A DNA stretch of 64,000 nt from Streptomyces sp. 3214.6 (lineage in GTDB: Bacteria; Actinomycetota; Actinomycetes; Streptomycetales; Streptomycetaceae), in NCBI RefSeq assembly GCF_900129855.1, contig NZ_LT670819.1:7440001-7504000 (forward strand), written 5' to 3'. The position numbers and the translations under genes are program-made. Of this stretch, positions 43,977 to 54,252 are shown one piece after another (position 1 is the stretch's first letter; the number at the start of each line of letters is the position of its first letter). The notes beneath the pieces were generated by a model that saw only the letters and a list, made by a program, of their open reading frames with translations, ran no database searches and was not told the DNA's origin.

Positions 43977-44771
43977 ATGACGCGATCCGACGGGTACCTC
44001 CTCGACAACCGGCAGCCCGAGGCGGGGGAACGCTTCGACGCCTTCGCCGCCCTCTTCGACGCCACGACGTTCCGCCACCTCGAAGGACTGGGGATCGGAC
44101 CCGGCTGGCGGTGCTGGGAGGCCGGCGCCGGCGGCTCCTCCGTGGTGTCCTGGCTGGCGAAGAAGGTCGGCCCGACGGGCAAGGTCCTCGCGACCGACAT
44201 CGACACCTCCCGGCTGGCGTCGGTCGCCCGCCCGCCGGTCGAGGTACGCGTCCACGACCTCGGCGCCGAGGAGCCGCCGATGGAGGGCTTCGACCTGGTG
44301 CACGCCAGGCTCGTCCTGGTCCATGTGCCGGACCGGGACCGGGCGATGCGCTCGATGGTCAAGGCCCTGCGCCCCGGCGGACGGCTCCTGATCGAGGACG
44401 CCGACCCTGCCCTGCAACCCCTGCTCTGCCCCGACGAGCACGGCCCCGAACAGCAGCTCGCGAACCGTCTGCGACACGGCTTCCGCCAGCTCCTCGCCGG
44501 CCGGGGCGCCGACCTCTCCTACGGTCGCAAGCTCCCGCGTCTGCTCCGCGAGGCCGGGTTGCGCCGGGTCGAGGCCGACGCCTACTTCCCCGTCACCTCC
44601 CCCGCCTGTGCCGCGCTGGAGTCCGCGACGGTCCGACAGATCCGCGACGAGCTCGTTCGGGCGGGCCTCGCGACCGACGAGGACATCGACCGGCACCTGG
44701 CGAACGTCGCCGCCGGCGGCATGGACCTGGCCACCGCACCGATGATCTCCGCATGGGGCCGAAAGGCCTAG
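43977..44771 (+). CDS. SAM-dependent methyltransferase
   Basis: A 264-aa methyltransferase. Motif I is CWEAGAGGSSVVSWLAKK, followed by KVLATDIDTSRLASV, then FDLVHARLVLVHVPDRDRAM and MVKALRPGGRLLIEDADPAL. The C-terminal helical part resembles the small-molecule methyltransferases of type 11/25. No substrate can be inferred. The ATG at 43977 has only a weak GGATG upstream. A 600-bp repeat-rich desert follows. Confidence 0.82.
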   Translation: MTRSDGYLLDNRQPEAGERFDAFAALFDATTFRHLEGLGIGPGWRCWEAGAGGSSVVSWLAKKVGPTGKVLATDIDTSRLASVARPPVEVRVHDLGAEEPPMEGFDLVHARLVLVHVPDRDRAMRSMVKALRPGGRLLIEDADPALQPLLCPDEHGPEQQLANRLRHGFRQLLAGRGADLSYGRKLPRLLREAGLRRVEADAYFPVTSPACAALESATVRQIRDELVRAGLATDEDIDRHLANVAAGGMDLATAPMISAWGRKA

Positions 44772-45372
44772 CAACCCACCCGCCGAACCCCGAGACGCCG
44801 AACTCCGGCCCGTCCCCTCGCCGAACTCCGGCCCGTCCCTTCGCCGAACTCCGGCCCGTCCCTTCGCCGAACTCCGGCCCGCCCGCCGAACGCACTCCGG
44901 CCCCCGCCGAACGTCATCCCGGCCTTCAGACGAACTCCGGCCCGGCCCCCGGCGAACCTTGTCCTGGCACCCTCTCGCGGCGAACTCCGTGCCGCCGTCC
45001 CGCCGAACCCCGGCCCTGGGACTTTTCCCGGGCCCAGCCCTCGCCGAATTCCGGTGCGGCCTCCGGCGAACCTTGCCCGGGTACCCTCCCCAGCACCCCC
45101 GGCGAACTCCGGTTCCGGCGTCCCGCCGGACCTCGGTCCCGGCGTCCCTTCGGGGCTGCCCTGCCCGGAACCCCCCTTGAACCCCGCCCGGTCCCCTTAC
45201 CCACCCCCCGTCGGACCTGGGCCCCGTCCCCGCCGGGAATCGCGTCCGTACCCCGAGCCGGGCCGGGGCCCTACCCCGTGCCGGGGCCCTACCCCGTGCC
45301 GGGGCCCGTGCTGGGTTTCTGCCGCGCGGCCCGTCGCGTCTGATGGGTCGGGACTTGCGCGTTCAGGTGGTC
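44772..45372. repeat. 601-bp gene desert with 23-bp tandem repeats
   Basis: No gene is supported here. Positions 44796-44883 hold 3.8 copies of a 23-bp unit, CGCCGAACTCCGGCCCGTCC plus CTT or CCT. Degenerate GCGAACTCCGG and GGCGAACCTTG relatives continue to about 45120, and GTGCCGGGGCCCTACCCC repeats lie near 45255-45308. Open frames through it encode only Pro/Arg-rich repeats and end the neighbouring frames artificially. Confidence 0.85.
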
Positions 45373-46467
45373 TCAGCCGGTGTGGGCCGGGGCAGTCGGC
45401 GACGTCGTTCCGCGGTGCGGGGCGGGTGGTCTGCCGCCCACATGTTGCACCGCCCGGGCCCCCGCTCGGCAGCCCTCTGCCGCCGCGGCCCCGGTGTCGG
45501 CGCCGGCCAACAGCGCGGCGAGGAACGCTCCCGTGAAGGCGTCGCCGGCGCCCGTGGTGTCGCGGGGGGTCGCCGGAGCGGCGGGTACGCGGGCGAACAC
45601 GGCGCCGTTCCTGGCCACCAGCGCACCGTCCGCCCCCTGCTTGGACACCACCAGCGGGACCTGACGGCTCAGCTCTGCCGCCGCGGCCGCCGCATCGGCC
45701 AGCCCGGTGAGCAGACGGGCCTCGTCACGGCTGGGCAGCAGCACGTCCACACCCTCGACGAGGGACAGGAAACGGTCGGCGCCCAGATCCACCAGGAAGC
45801 CCGCCGACGCCGGATCGAGGCTCACCGGCACCCCCCGCGCGCGTGCCGACGCCAACGCCGTACGCACCAGGGCGCGCCCGGACTCCGAGAACAGCAGGTA
45901 TCCCGACAGGTGCAGTCGGCCGACGCCGTCCAGAAGGGCTTCCGACCAGTCGTCGGGGTCGAGCCGCAGGGCCGCGCCGCTGTCGGTGAGGAACGTCCGC
46001 TCGCCCGCGGCGTCCGTGTCGACCAGGCAGATCACCGTCCCCGTGGCCGCCTGCGGATCGACGACGAGCCGGGGTCGTACCCCGCAGGCGGTCAGTTCCC
46101 GTTCGTGCCAGGCCGCAGACTCCGCTCCCACCCGGCCGAGGAGCCGTACGTCCGCACACCCCCAGTGCGCCGCCCAGCACGCCACGTTGGCACCCGCGCC
46201 GCCGGGCAGGGTCCGGATCAGGGACGCCGTGTCGGTCCCCGAGGCCAGCGGTCCCCGATGCCGGGCGACGACGTCCGTCACGACGTCCCCGACGACCAGC
46301 AGCGCCTCACGCCCCGGATCCGCAGGCGCGGCGGAGCCGGACGGCGGGTCCGCACCGGGCCCTGGCACCCGTCCCCGCCCACCGCCAACGCCACTGCCAC
46401 CGCCACTGCCACCGCGATCGCCACCGTGGCCGCGATTGTGCTCCGCGCCGTCCGGTTGTCCGGTCAT
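45373..46467 (-). CDS. psuK: PfkB family carbohydrate kinase (probable pseudouridine kinase)
   Basis: A 364-aa ribokinase-family enzyme, here probably phosphorylating pseudouridine. PfkB signature 1 is LPGGAGANVACWAAHWG and signature 2 is DTTGAGDAFTGAFLAALL. The core begins near residue 54 (REALLVVGDVVTDVVA); the preceding stretch is Gly/Arg-rich low complexity encoded by CCACTGCCACCG repeats and is likely disordered or not translated. The ATG overlaps the stop of the psuG gene as ATGA. Pairing with psuG supports the pseudouridine assignment; other ribokinase substrates cannot be excluded by sequence alone. Confidence 0.85.
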   Translation of the reverse strand: MTGQPDGAEHNRGHGGDRGGSGGGSGVGGGRGRVPGPGADPPSGSAAPADPGREALLVVGDVVTDVVARHRGPLASGTDTASLIRTLPGGAGANVACWAAHWGCADVRLLGRVGAESAAWHERELTACGVRPRLVVDPQAATGTVICLVDTDAAGERTFLTDSGAALRLDPDDWSEALLDGVGRLHLSGYLLFSESGRALVRTALASARARGVPVSLDPASAGFLVDLGADRFLSLVEGVDVLLPSRDEARLLTGLADAAAAAAELSRQVPLVVSKQGADGALVARNGAVFARVPAAPATPRDTTGAGDAFTGAFLAALLAGADTGAAAAEGCRAGARAVQHVGGRPPAPHRGTTSPTAPAHTG

Positions 46468-47372
46468 GCCTCTGCCCACGCCGCCGCGATCCGCGCCGCC
46501 AGCCGCACATTGCCGCGCACCGCCGCCAGATTGGCGCTCAGAGACGCCCCGTCGGTGTGCCGGACCAGGTAGTCGAGCAGGAACGGAGTGACACCCTGGC
46601 CGGTGACGCCGGCCTCCTCGCACGCGTGCAGCGCGTCGGCGAGCACGCGCGTGTGCAGCTCGGGATCCAGCTGCTCCTCCTCGGGAACCGGATTGGCGAC
46701 GATCAGCGCCGACTGCGGTGCTCCGAGCGCGTCCTGAGCCCGCATCACCTCGGCCACCTGCTGCGGGGTCTCCAGCGTCCAGTCCACGGGTTGACCCGAG
46801 TCCGACAGATAGAACCCCGGGAAGCGGTCGGTGCCGTACCCGGCGACGGCGACGCCCAGCGTCTCCAGCCGCTGCAGGGTCGCCGGCACATCCAGGATCG
46901 ACTTCACCCCTGCGCACACGACCGTGATCCGTGTACTCGCCAGCAGCCCCAGGTCCGCCGACTCGTCCTGGGTGACCGTCCACTCCCGGTGCACCCCGCC
47001 GAGCCCGCCCGTCGCGAACACCCGTACGCCCGCCAGCGTCGCCAGGAGCGCCGTCGCCGACACCGTGGTCGCCCCGCTCGCCCCGGAGGCCACCGCGAGC
47101 GGCAGGTCGCGATGGCCCAGCTTGCGGAACCCGTCCTCGTTGGCGACCCGCTCCAGCTGCTCCTTGTCCAGGCCCACATGGGGCCGTCCGTCCAACACGG
47201 CGATCGTCGCCGGGACGCCGCCCTGCGCGCGTACGACCGCCTCCAGCTCCAGCGCCACCTGCAGGTTGCGCGGGCGGGGCAGCCCGTGCGAGATGATCGT
47301 GGACTCCAGGGCCACCACGGGTCGACGCGCGTCGACCGCGTCCCGCACCTCTTCCGACACCACCAGCACCAC
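46464..47372 (-). CDS. psuG: Pseudouridine-5'-phosphate glycosidase
   Basis: A 302-aa enzyme that splits pseudouridine 5'-phosphate into uracil and ribose 5-phosphate, acting in tRNA/rRNA-derived nucleoside catabolism. Hallmarks are VVALESTIISHGLPRPRN (conserved Glu), SGASGATTVSATALLA, FATGGLGGVHRE, CAGVKSILDVPATLQRLET, YGTDRFPGFYLSDSG and TPFLLDYLVRHTDGASLSAN. The GTG at 47372 has AGGAGG 7 nt upstream. It is the first gene of a two-gene operon with the kinase. Confidence 0.95.
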   Translation of the reverse strand: MVLVVSEEVRDAVDARRPVVALESTIISHGLPRPRNLQVALELEAVVRAQGGVPATIAVLDGRPHVGLDKEQLERVANEDGFRKLGHRDLPLAVASGASGATTVSATALLATLAGVRVFATGGLGGVHREWTVTQDESADLGLLASTRITVVCAGVKSILDVPATLQRLETLGVAVAGYGTDRFPGFYLSDSGQPVDWTLETPQQVAEVMRAQDALGAPQSALIVANPVPEEEQLDPELHTRVLADALHACEEAGVTGQGVTPFLLDYLVRHTDGASLSANLAAVRGNVRLAARIAAAWAEA

Positions 47373-47476
47373 GCGCCCGCCTCCTGTCCGTCCGTCGACT
47401 CTCCCCTCATCTCTGGCGGGCGGCACGTCGGGTCAAACCCTTGCGGCCTGTGGGGGAGGACACCAGCCTGGGAAGC

Positions 47477-47905
47477 ATGACGGACAACACGACACGTCTG
47501 GACCACGTCGTCCTGTGGGTGCGCGACCCCATCGCCGCCGCCGGCTTCTACGAGAAGACCGTCGGCCTGGAGCCGGTCCGGCTCCCCGAGTTCGCCGCCG
47601 GCAAGGAACCGTTTCCCTCCGTACGCGTCAACGAGGAGGCTCTCCTCGACCTCATGCCCGTGTCCATGGCGGAGCGCATGAAAATGCTCCCCGGCGCCGC
47701 CGACAGCGCGGGGTGCCCGGTGAACCACGTCTGCCTCGCCCTGCCCCGGGGCCACTTCGACGCCCTCCGCGCCCGCCTGGAGGAGCGCGCCGTTCCCGTC
47801 TCGGACGTCTCGCACGGCTCCTTCGGCGCCCGCGGCGAGGCCACGCGCAGCTTCTACTTCCGCGACCCGGACGGCAACGTCATCGAGGCACGGCACTACG
47901 ACTGA
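47477..47905 (+). CDS. VOC family (glyoxalase-like) protein
   Basis: A 142-aa vicinal oxygen chelate protein. The first half contains RLDHVVLWVRDPIAAAGFYE and the second NHVCLALPRGHFDALRARLE and SFYFRDPDGNVIEARHYD. Metal ligands of the family (His in LDHVV, Glu in IEARHYD) are present. Reaction unknown: lyase, dioxygenase or resistance roles are all possible. GGGAAG precedes the ATG. It is convergent with an MFS transporter. Confidence 0.85.
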   Translation: MTDNTTRLDHVVLWVRDPIAAAGFYEKTVGLEPVRLPEFAAGKEPFPSVRVNEEALLDLMPVSMAERMKMLPGAADSAGCPVNHVCLALPRGHFDALRARLEERAVPVSDVSHGSFGARGEATRSFYFRDPDGNVIEARHYD

Positions 47906-47921
47906 GGTGGACCCGGCGGAG

Positions 47922-49196
47922 CTACTTCCGGCTCCGGGTGAACAACAGCAGGGCGGTCAGCGGGAGCAGCAGACCGGCCGCGGCGGCGTTGAGCCACGCG
48001 TAGCTCGCCTGCGCGACCACGAGCCCGGCGATCGCTCCGCCGATCCCCGCCGAGGTGTTCATGGTGAGGTCGGAGAACCCCTGGGCGGCGGCCCGCGCGG
48101 AAGACGGCACCGCGTCCGTGAGCAGCGCGGAACCGGACACGAGCCCGGCCGACCAGCCCACACCGAGGACGAAGAGACCGACGGCGGTCTGGCCGTGGCT
48201 GTCGCCGGCCGTCCCCGCCAGGAACACGGCGAGGGCGATCAGTCCGGCCGCGAGCCCTGTCACCGAGAGGCGCCCCACCCGGTCCGCCAGTCGCCCCATC
48301 AACGGCGCGAACGCGTACATGCCCGCGATGTGCCCGCTCATGACCAGCCCGATCAGATCGATGCCCGCCCCGTGGCGGGTGAGGTCGACGGGGGTCATCG
48401 ACATGACGGAGACCATCGCCGTGTGCGACACGGCCACCGTCACGAGCGCGAGCCGGGCGCGCGGCGAGGCGGCGACGGCCGCCAGACCGGCCCGCAGGGA
48501 ACGAGCTGCGGGGGAGCGCTCCTCCTCCGGCGCGAGCGCGCGGGCCGTCAGCAGCGGGTCGGGGCGCAGCAGCACGGCCACCACGGCCGCCGCCAGGACG
48601 AAGATTCCGGCCGCCCACAGGAAGGGGCCCGCCGCCGCGGGTATCCCGAGCCCGGCAACGCTCCGGCCGGCGGGCGCGGCGATGTTCGGGCCGACGACCG
48701 CACCGACAGTGGTCGCCCACACCACGGTCGAGATGGCGCGGGCGCGCCGATGCGGCTCGGCCAGGTCGGCGGCGGCGAACCGGGCCTGAAGGTTGGCCGA
48801 GGAGGCCGCGCCGAACGCGGCCATGCCGCACAGCAGCAGCGGGAAACTTCCGATCCGTGCTGCCGCCACGACGACGCCGGCGCCCAGGGCGCCCACCAGA
48901 TAGGCCAGCACCAGCCCCGGCCGACGCCCGCGCGCGGTCATCAGGGCGGCCATCGGTATCGACAGCACGGCGGTGCCGGCGACGGTCGCGGTGGGCGCGA
49001 GCCCGGACAGCGCCTCGCGGCCACTGACCTGCCGGGCCAGTACGGCGGCCAGCGCGATGCCGGTGGCGACGCCGAGCCCGCCGAGGATCTGGCTCGTGAC
49101 CAGCACCGCCGTCGTACGACGGCGCAGGGCGGGCAGCAGATCGGCGTCGACGGGCGCAGCGGCGGCGCGCTCGACGGCCGTCACGGTGCGCGCCAT
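47922..49196 (-). CDS. MFS transporter
   Basis: A 424-aa major facilitator with 12 predicted helices. Typical loops are PMAALMTARGRRPGLVLAYL after helix 2 (motif A region) and GRLADRVGRLSVTGLAAGL after helix 8. It resembles drug-efflux or sugar-efflux type MFS proteins; the substrate is unknown. A cytoplasmic loop between the halves is Glu/Arg-rich (RALAPEEERSPAARSLRAG). It is convergent with the VOC gene at 17 bp. Confidence 0.85.
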   Translation of the reverse strand: MARTVTAVERAAAAPVDADLLPALRRRTTAVLVTSQILGGLGVATGIALAAVLARQVSGREALSGLAPTATVAGTAVLSIPMAALMTARGRRPGLVLAYLVGALGAGVVVAAARIGSFPLLLCGMAAFGAASSANLQARFAAADLAEPHRRARAISTVVWATTVGAVVGPNIAAPAGRSVAGLGIPAAAGPFLWAAGIFVLAAAVVAVLLRPDPLLTARALAPEEERSPAARSLRAGLAAVAASPRARLALVTVAVSHTAMVSVMSMTPVDLTRHGAGIDLIGLVMSGHIAGMYAFAPLMGRLADRVGRLSVTGLAAGLIALAVFLAGTAGDSHGQTAVGLFVLGVGWSAGLVSGSALLTDAVPSSARAAAQGFSDLTMNTSAGIGGAIAGLVVAQASYAWLNAAAAGLLLPLTALLLFTRSRK

Positions 49197-49339
49197 ATCG
49201 CCGCATGGCCGTGGTGATCGGTGAGAAGTGTGGTCACCGGCGCAGTCTCCCCCCTGCCGTCCGCCCCGCCCAGATCTCGGAATGCCTCGGACCGCCTCGG
49301 CCCCACCTCGGGACCGCTCGACCCGTTTCGGTACGCCCC

Positions 49340-49894
49340 TCAGAACAGCGGTTCTGGCAGGACCCCTTCCAGAGCGAGCAGTTTCCGTTTGGTCTCCAGA
49401 CCGCCGCCGAACCCGCCGATGCCGCCGTCGCTCTCCACGACCCGGTGGCAGGGCACCACGACCGGCAGAGGGTTGGACCCCATCGCCACCCCCACCGCCT
49501 GCGCGGCCCTCGGCTGTCCCACCCGCTTGGCCAGATCGCCGTAGCCCACGACCGCGCCGTACGGGACGCCGGAGGCGAGTTCGCGCAGCACCTGCCGGTT
49601 GAAGCCCGAGATCAGGGACCAGTCCAAGGGCAGCTCGAAGTCGCGCCGGTCACCCGCGAAGTAGGCCTCGACCTGTCGTATCGCCTCGGCCAGCAGCGGG
49701 GAGTCGGGCGCCTCGACGGGTTCCGTGCCCAGTCGGCCCGCCAGCCGGTCGAGGGCCTTGTCGCGCACCGCGTCGGTGGCGTGGAACACGACGTTGAGCA
49801 GACCCTCGCGGGTCGCGGCCAGCAACAGCGGACCGATGTCGGTGCCGACGACGGTCCACACGACCTGCTGCTCGTACTGCCCATGGCTGTCCAT
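49340..49894 (-). CDS. ogt: Methylated-DNA-[protein]-cysteine S-methyltransferase
   Basis: A 184-aa O6-alkylguanine-DNA alkyltransferase, a suicide repair enzyme. The acceptor cysteine is in PLPVVVPCHRVVESDGGIGG (near residue 146). The DNA-binding part includes FNRQVLRELASGVPYGAVVG and AAQAVGVAMGSNPL. The ATG giving MDSHGQYEQQ is chosen over an upstream extension because it fits the family length. Together with uvrB and the family 5 glycosylase it adds to DNA-repair content in the window. Confidence 0.93.
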   Translation of the reverse strand: MDSHGQYEQQVVWTVVGTDIGPLLLAATREGLLNVVFHATDAVRDKALDRLAGRLGTEPVEAPDSPLLAEAIRQVEAYFAGDRRDFELPLDWSLISGFNRQVLRELASGVPYGAVVGYGDLAKRVGQPRAAQAVGVAMGSNPLPVVVPCHRVVESDGGIGGFGGGLETKRKLLALEGVLPEPLF

Positions 49895-50010
49895 GCGCCC
49901 ACGGTAAGGCCTGCCACTGACAACGCCCCGGGACCGCCGGACGGGCACCCGTCCACGTCAGTACCAGTACAGTGCCCGCCGCTCCACCCGGTCGACGTAC
50001 GCCTTCGGCG

Positions 50011-50079
50011 TCACAGCAGGAGGGCGGCGGTGCTCAGGTCCACGGCGGTGGTCGTGGCGGCACCTACGCGCGCCTGCAT
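50011..50079 (-). CDS. Possible 22-residue leader peptide upstream of ogt
   Basis: A short frame (MQARVGAATTTAVDLSTAAL, then LL) has GGAG 5 nt before its ATG and ends 117 bp upstream of the ogt start. It lies in a 464-bp gap (49895-50358) with no other gene. The length is small enough to occur by chance. Confidence 0.2.
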   Translation of the reverse strand: MQARVGAATTTAVDLSTAALLL

Positions 50080-50250
50080 GCGTGCTCCTCGCATCGGGAG
50101 ATCACATACAGCTCAACTCCTGACAGCGGACGGTAAAAGGCGAGGGAGCGTCAGGGGTGCAGGATGACCACAGAATGAAAGGAGACGCTTGGGGCCGCTC
50201 ACTGGTGCCGCACATGTGGGGCAAGGGCGTGTTTCTTTGCCGGAAAATCG

Positions 50251-50314
50251 TTCGACCATTCCGGTGGCAGTCATACTCTCTCTCAGCCTTGACCGCGCTC
50301 AGCGGTCCTGAGAG
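50251..50314 (+). promoter_or_regulatory. Promoter and nested inverted repeat upstream of the MHYT gene
   Basis: TTCGAC (50251-50256) and TACTCT (50274-50279) have a 17-nt spacer. Immediately after, CTCTCAG (50280-50286) pairs with CTGAGAG (50308-50314), and inside it GACCGC (50291-50296) pairs with GCGGTC (50302-50307). The hairpin would form at the very start of the transcript or act as an operator. Confidence 0.5.
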
Positions 50315-50358
50315 GGGCGTTCGGGGAAATCCACCAACAGGGCGAAGGGCAACCGCGC

Positions 50359-51225
50359 ATGCAAGGCTCGGTCGACGGTTTCAGCTACGGACTCGTCACA
50401 CCGCTGGTGGCCTTCCTCATGGCCTGCCTCGGTGGTGCTCTCGGTCTGCGCTGCACCACCAGAGCCCTGCTCGTCGCCCACTCCTGGCGCCCCGGCTGGC
50501 TCGCCCTCGGCTCGGCGGCGATCGGCTCGGGCATCTGGACCATGCACTTCATCGCGATGATCGGCTTCACGGTCGAAGGCGCCCCGATCCACTACGACAA
50601 ACCGATGACCTACGCCAGCCTGGGCGTCGCCGTCCTCATGGTGGGCGTCGGGATCTTCATCGTCGGTTACAGGGGTGCGACCGGAACCGCGCTGTTCACG
50701 GGGGGCACCATCACCGGCCTGGGCATCGCGTCGATGCACTACCTGGGCATGGCCGGGATGCGCTTCAACGGCACCTTCGAGTACAACACGCTCACCGTGG
50801 CGGCCTCCGTCGCCATAGCCATGGCCGCCGCCACCGCCGCCCTGTGGGCCGCGGGGCAGGTCAGGGGGTTCCTGTGGAGCGTGGGCGCCAGCCTCGTCAT
50901 GGGCTTGGCCGTCACCGGCATGCATTACACCGGCATGGCCGCCCTGAGTGTCCATCTGCACACCACCGAGGCCCCGGCCGCGGGAGACTCGGCCGCCGCC
51001 CTCCTCGCGCCGATGCTGATCGGGCCCCTGGCCTTCCTCTGTCTCGCGGGCATTGTCGTGATGTTCGACCCGCTGATGGTCATGGGCAAGCCCGACTGGA
51101 CCCCCGCCGAGCACAAACCCGGCGTCCCGGCGCATCGGTCGGCCTCGTACTCGTCGCGCCGCCCCCAGCTCCGCGGCCGCCGGAAGGTGGCGCACCCCGA
51201 GTCCCGGACCCCGCAGAACCGCTGA
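50359..51225 (+). CDS. MHYT-domain integral membrane sensor
   Basis: A 288-aa membrane protein with seven predicted helices and three MHYT-type motifs: TMHFIAM (near 60), SMHYLGM (near 124) and GMHYTGM (near 187). MHYT domains are proposed to coordinate copper and sense oxygen, CO or NO at the membrane. In other bacteria they are fused to GGDEF/EAL modules; here only a basic, probably disordered tail follows, so signalling must go through a partner. The ATG is 45 nt past a nested hairpin. Confidence 0.9.
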   Translation: MQGSVDGFSYGLVTPLVAFLMACLGGALGLRCTTRALLVAHSWRPGWLALGSAAIGSGIWTMHFIAMIGFTVEGAPIHYDKPMTYASLGVAVLMVGVGIFIVGYRGATGTALFTGGTITGLGIASMHYLGMAGMRFNGTFEYNTLTVAASVAIAMAAATAALWAAGQVRGFLWSVGASLVMGLAVTGMHYTGMAALSVHLHTTEAPAAGDSAAALLAPMLIGPLAFLCLAGIVVMFDPLMVMGKPDWTPAEHKPGVPAHRSASYSSRRPQLRGRRKVAHPESRTPQNR

Positions 51226-51309
51226 GGCCCGCCGCGCGGCCTCGCCGCTCGCCCCCGCGAAGTCCCTGATCGGACCCCGTTGTCAGTGGGGGGTCGTACG
51301 GTGGATGAC

Positions 51310-53454
<2,145 letters not shown>

Positions 53455-53615
53455 CGGACCCGTGCGGTCGCTGTGCCCGGGCCACGCACGCGCTGTGTTG
53501 CAAGACCGACACAAAGTGCGGGCCTGGGTACGGCAGTGTCAGTGCCTTTGCGTAGGGTTTCCGTCAACCGCGGGGTCCGCGGCAACAGGGGACAGTCCGA
53601 GAGGGGAATCAGCGC

Positions 53616-54194
53616 GTGACCGTCAACATGACCAAGGGTCAGGCCATCAGTCTGCAGAAGAACGACGGGGGCAGCCTGACTGCGGTGCGCATGGGTCTCG
53701 GCTGGCAGGCGGCCCCGCGGCGCGGCCTGTTCGGCTCCCGGACCAGGGAGATCGACCTCGACGCCTCCGCGGTTCTGTTCGCTGACAAGCAGCCGGTCGA
53801 CGTCGTCTTCTTCCGTCACCTGGTGAGTGACGACGGCTCCGTCCGTCACACCGGTGACAACCTCGTCGGCGGTGTCGGCCAGGGCGGCGACGACGAGGCG
53901 ATCCTGGTCGACCTCGCGCGCGTGCCGGTCCACATCGACCAGATCATCTTCACCGTCAACTCCTTCACCGGGCAGACGTTCCAGGAAGTGCAGAACGCCT
54001 TCTGCCGTCTGGTCGACGAGACCAACGGCCAGGAACTCGCGCGCTACACGCTCGCCGGCGGCGGCGCCTACACCGCCCAGATCATGGCGAAGGTGCACCG
54101 CGTGGGCGGTGGCTGGAACATGACGGCCCTGGGCACGCCGGCCAACGGCCGCACCTTCCAGGACCTGATGCCCGCGATCCTGCCGGCGCTGTAG
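53616..54194 (+). CDS. terD: TerD family stress protein
   Basis: A 192-aa TerD-family protein, a beta-sandwich that binds Ca2+. The signature HTGDNLVGGVGQGGDDEAIL and EIDLDASAVLFADKQPVDVV match. C-terminal GWNMTALGTPANGRTFQDLM is conserved. In actinobacteria TerD proteins are linked to tellurite, calcium and development-related stress. GTG start with GAGGGG upstream. It begins a short cluster with a longer TerD-like protein and then TerC, supporting a Ter-type stress module. Confidence 0.93.
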   Translation: MTVNMTKGQAISLQKNDGGSLTAVRMGLGWQAAPRRGLFGSRTREIDLDASAVLFADKQPVDVVFFRHLVSDDGSVRHTGDNLVGGVGQGGDDEAILVDLARVPVHIDQIIFTVNSFTGQTFQEVQNAFCRLVDETNGQELARYTLAGGGAYTAQIMAKVHRVGGGWNMTALGTPANGRTFQDLMPAILPAL

Positions 54195-54252
54195 GAAGCC
54201 CGGGCGAGCGGCACACCACAACATCACACGCGACGCAGGGGGACGACAGGCG

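Noticed and set aside
44111..45343. Extension of a protein through the 44.8-45.3 kb repeats
   Set aside because: It is a different frame from the methyltransferase gene and only translates repeats as Pro/Arg-rich sequence.
45373..46983. 536-codon version of the PfkB kinase
   Set aside because: The extra N-terminus lies within psuG on the same strand in another frame; the ATG at 46467 with the 4-bp overlap is the normal operon arrangement.
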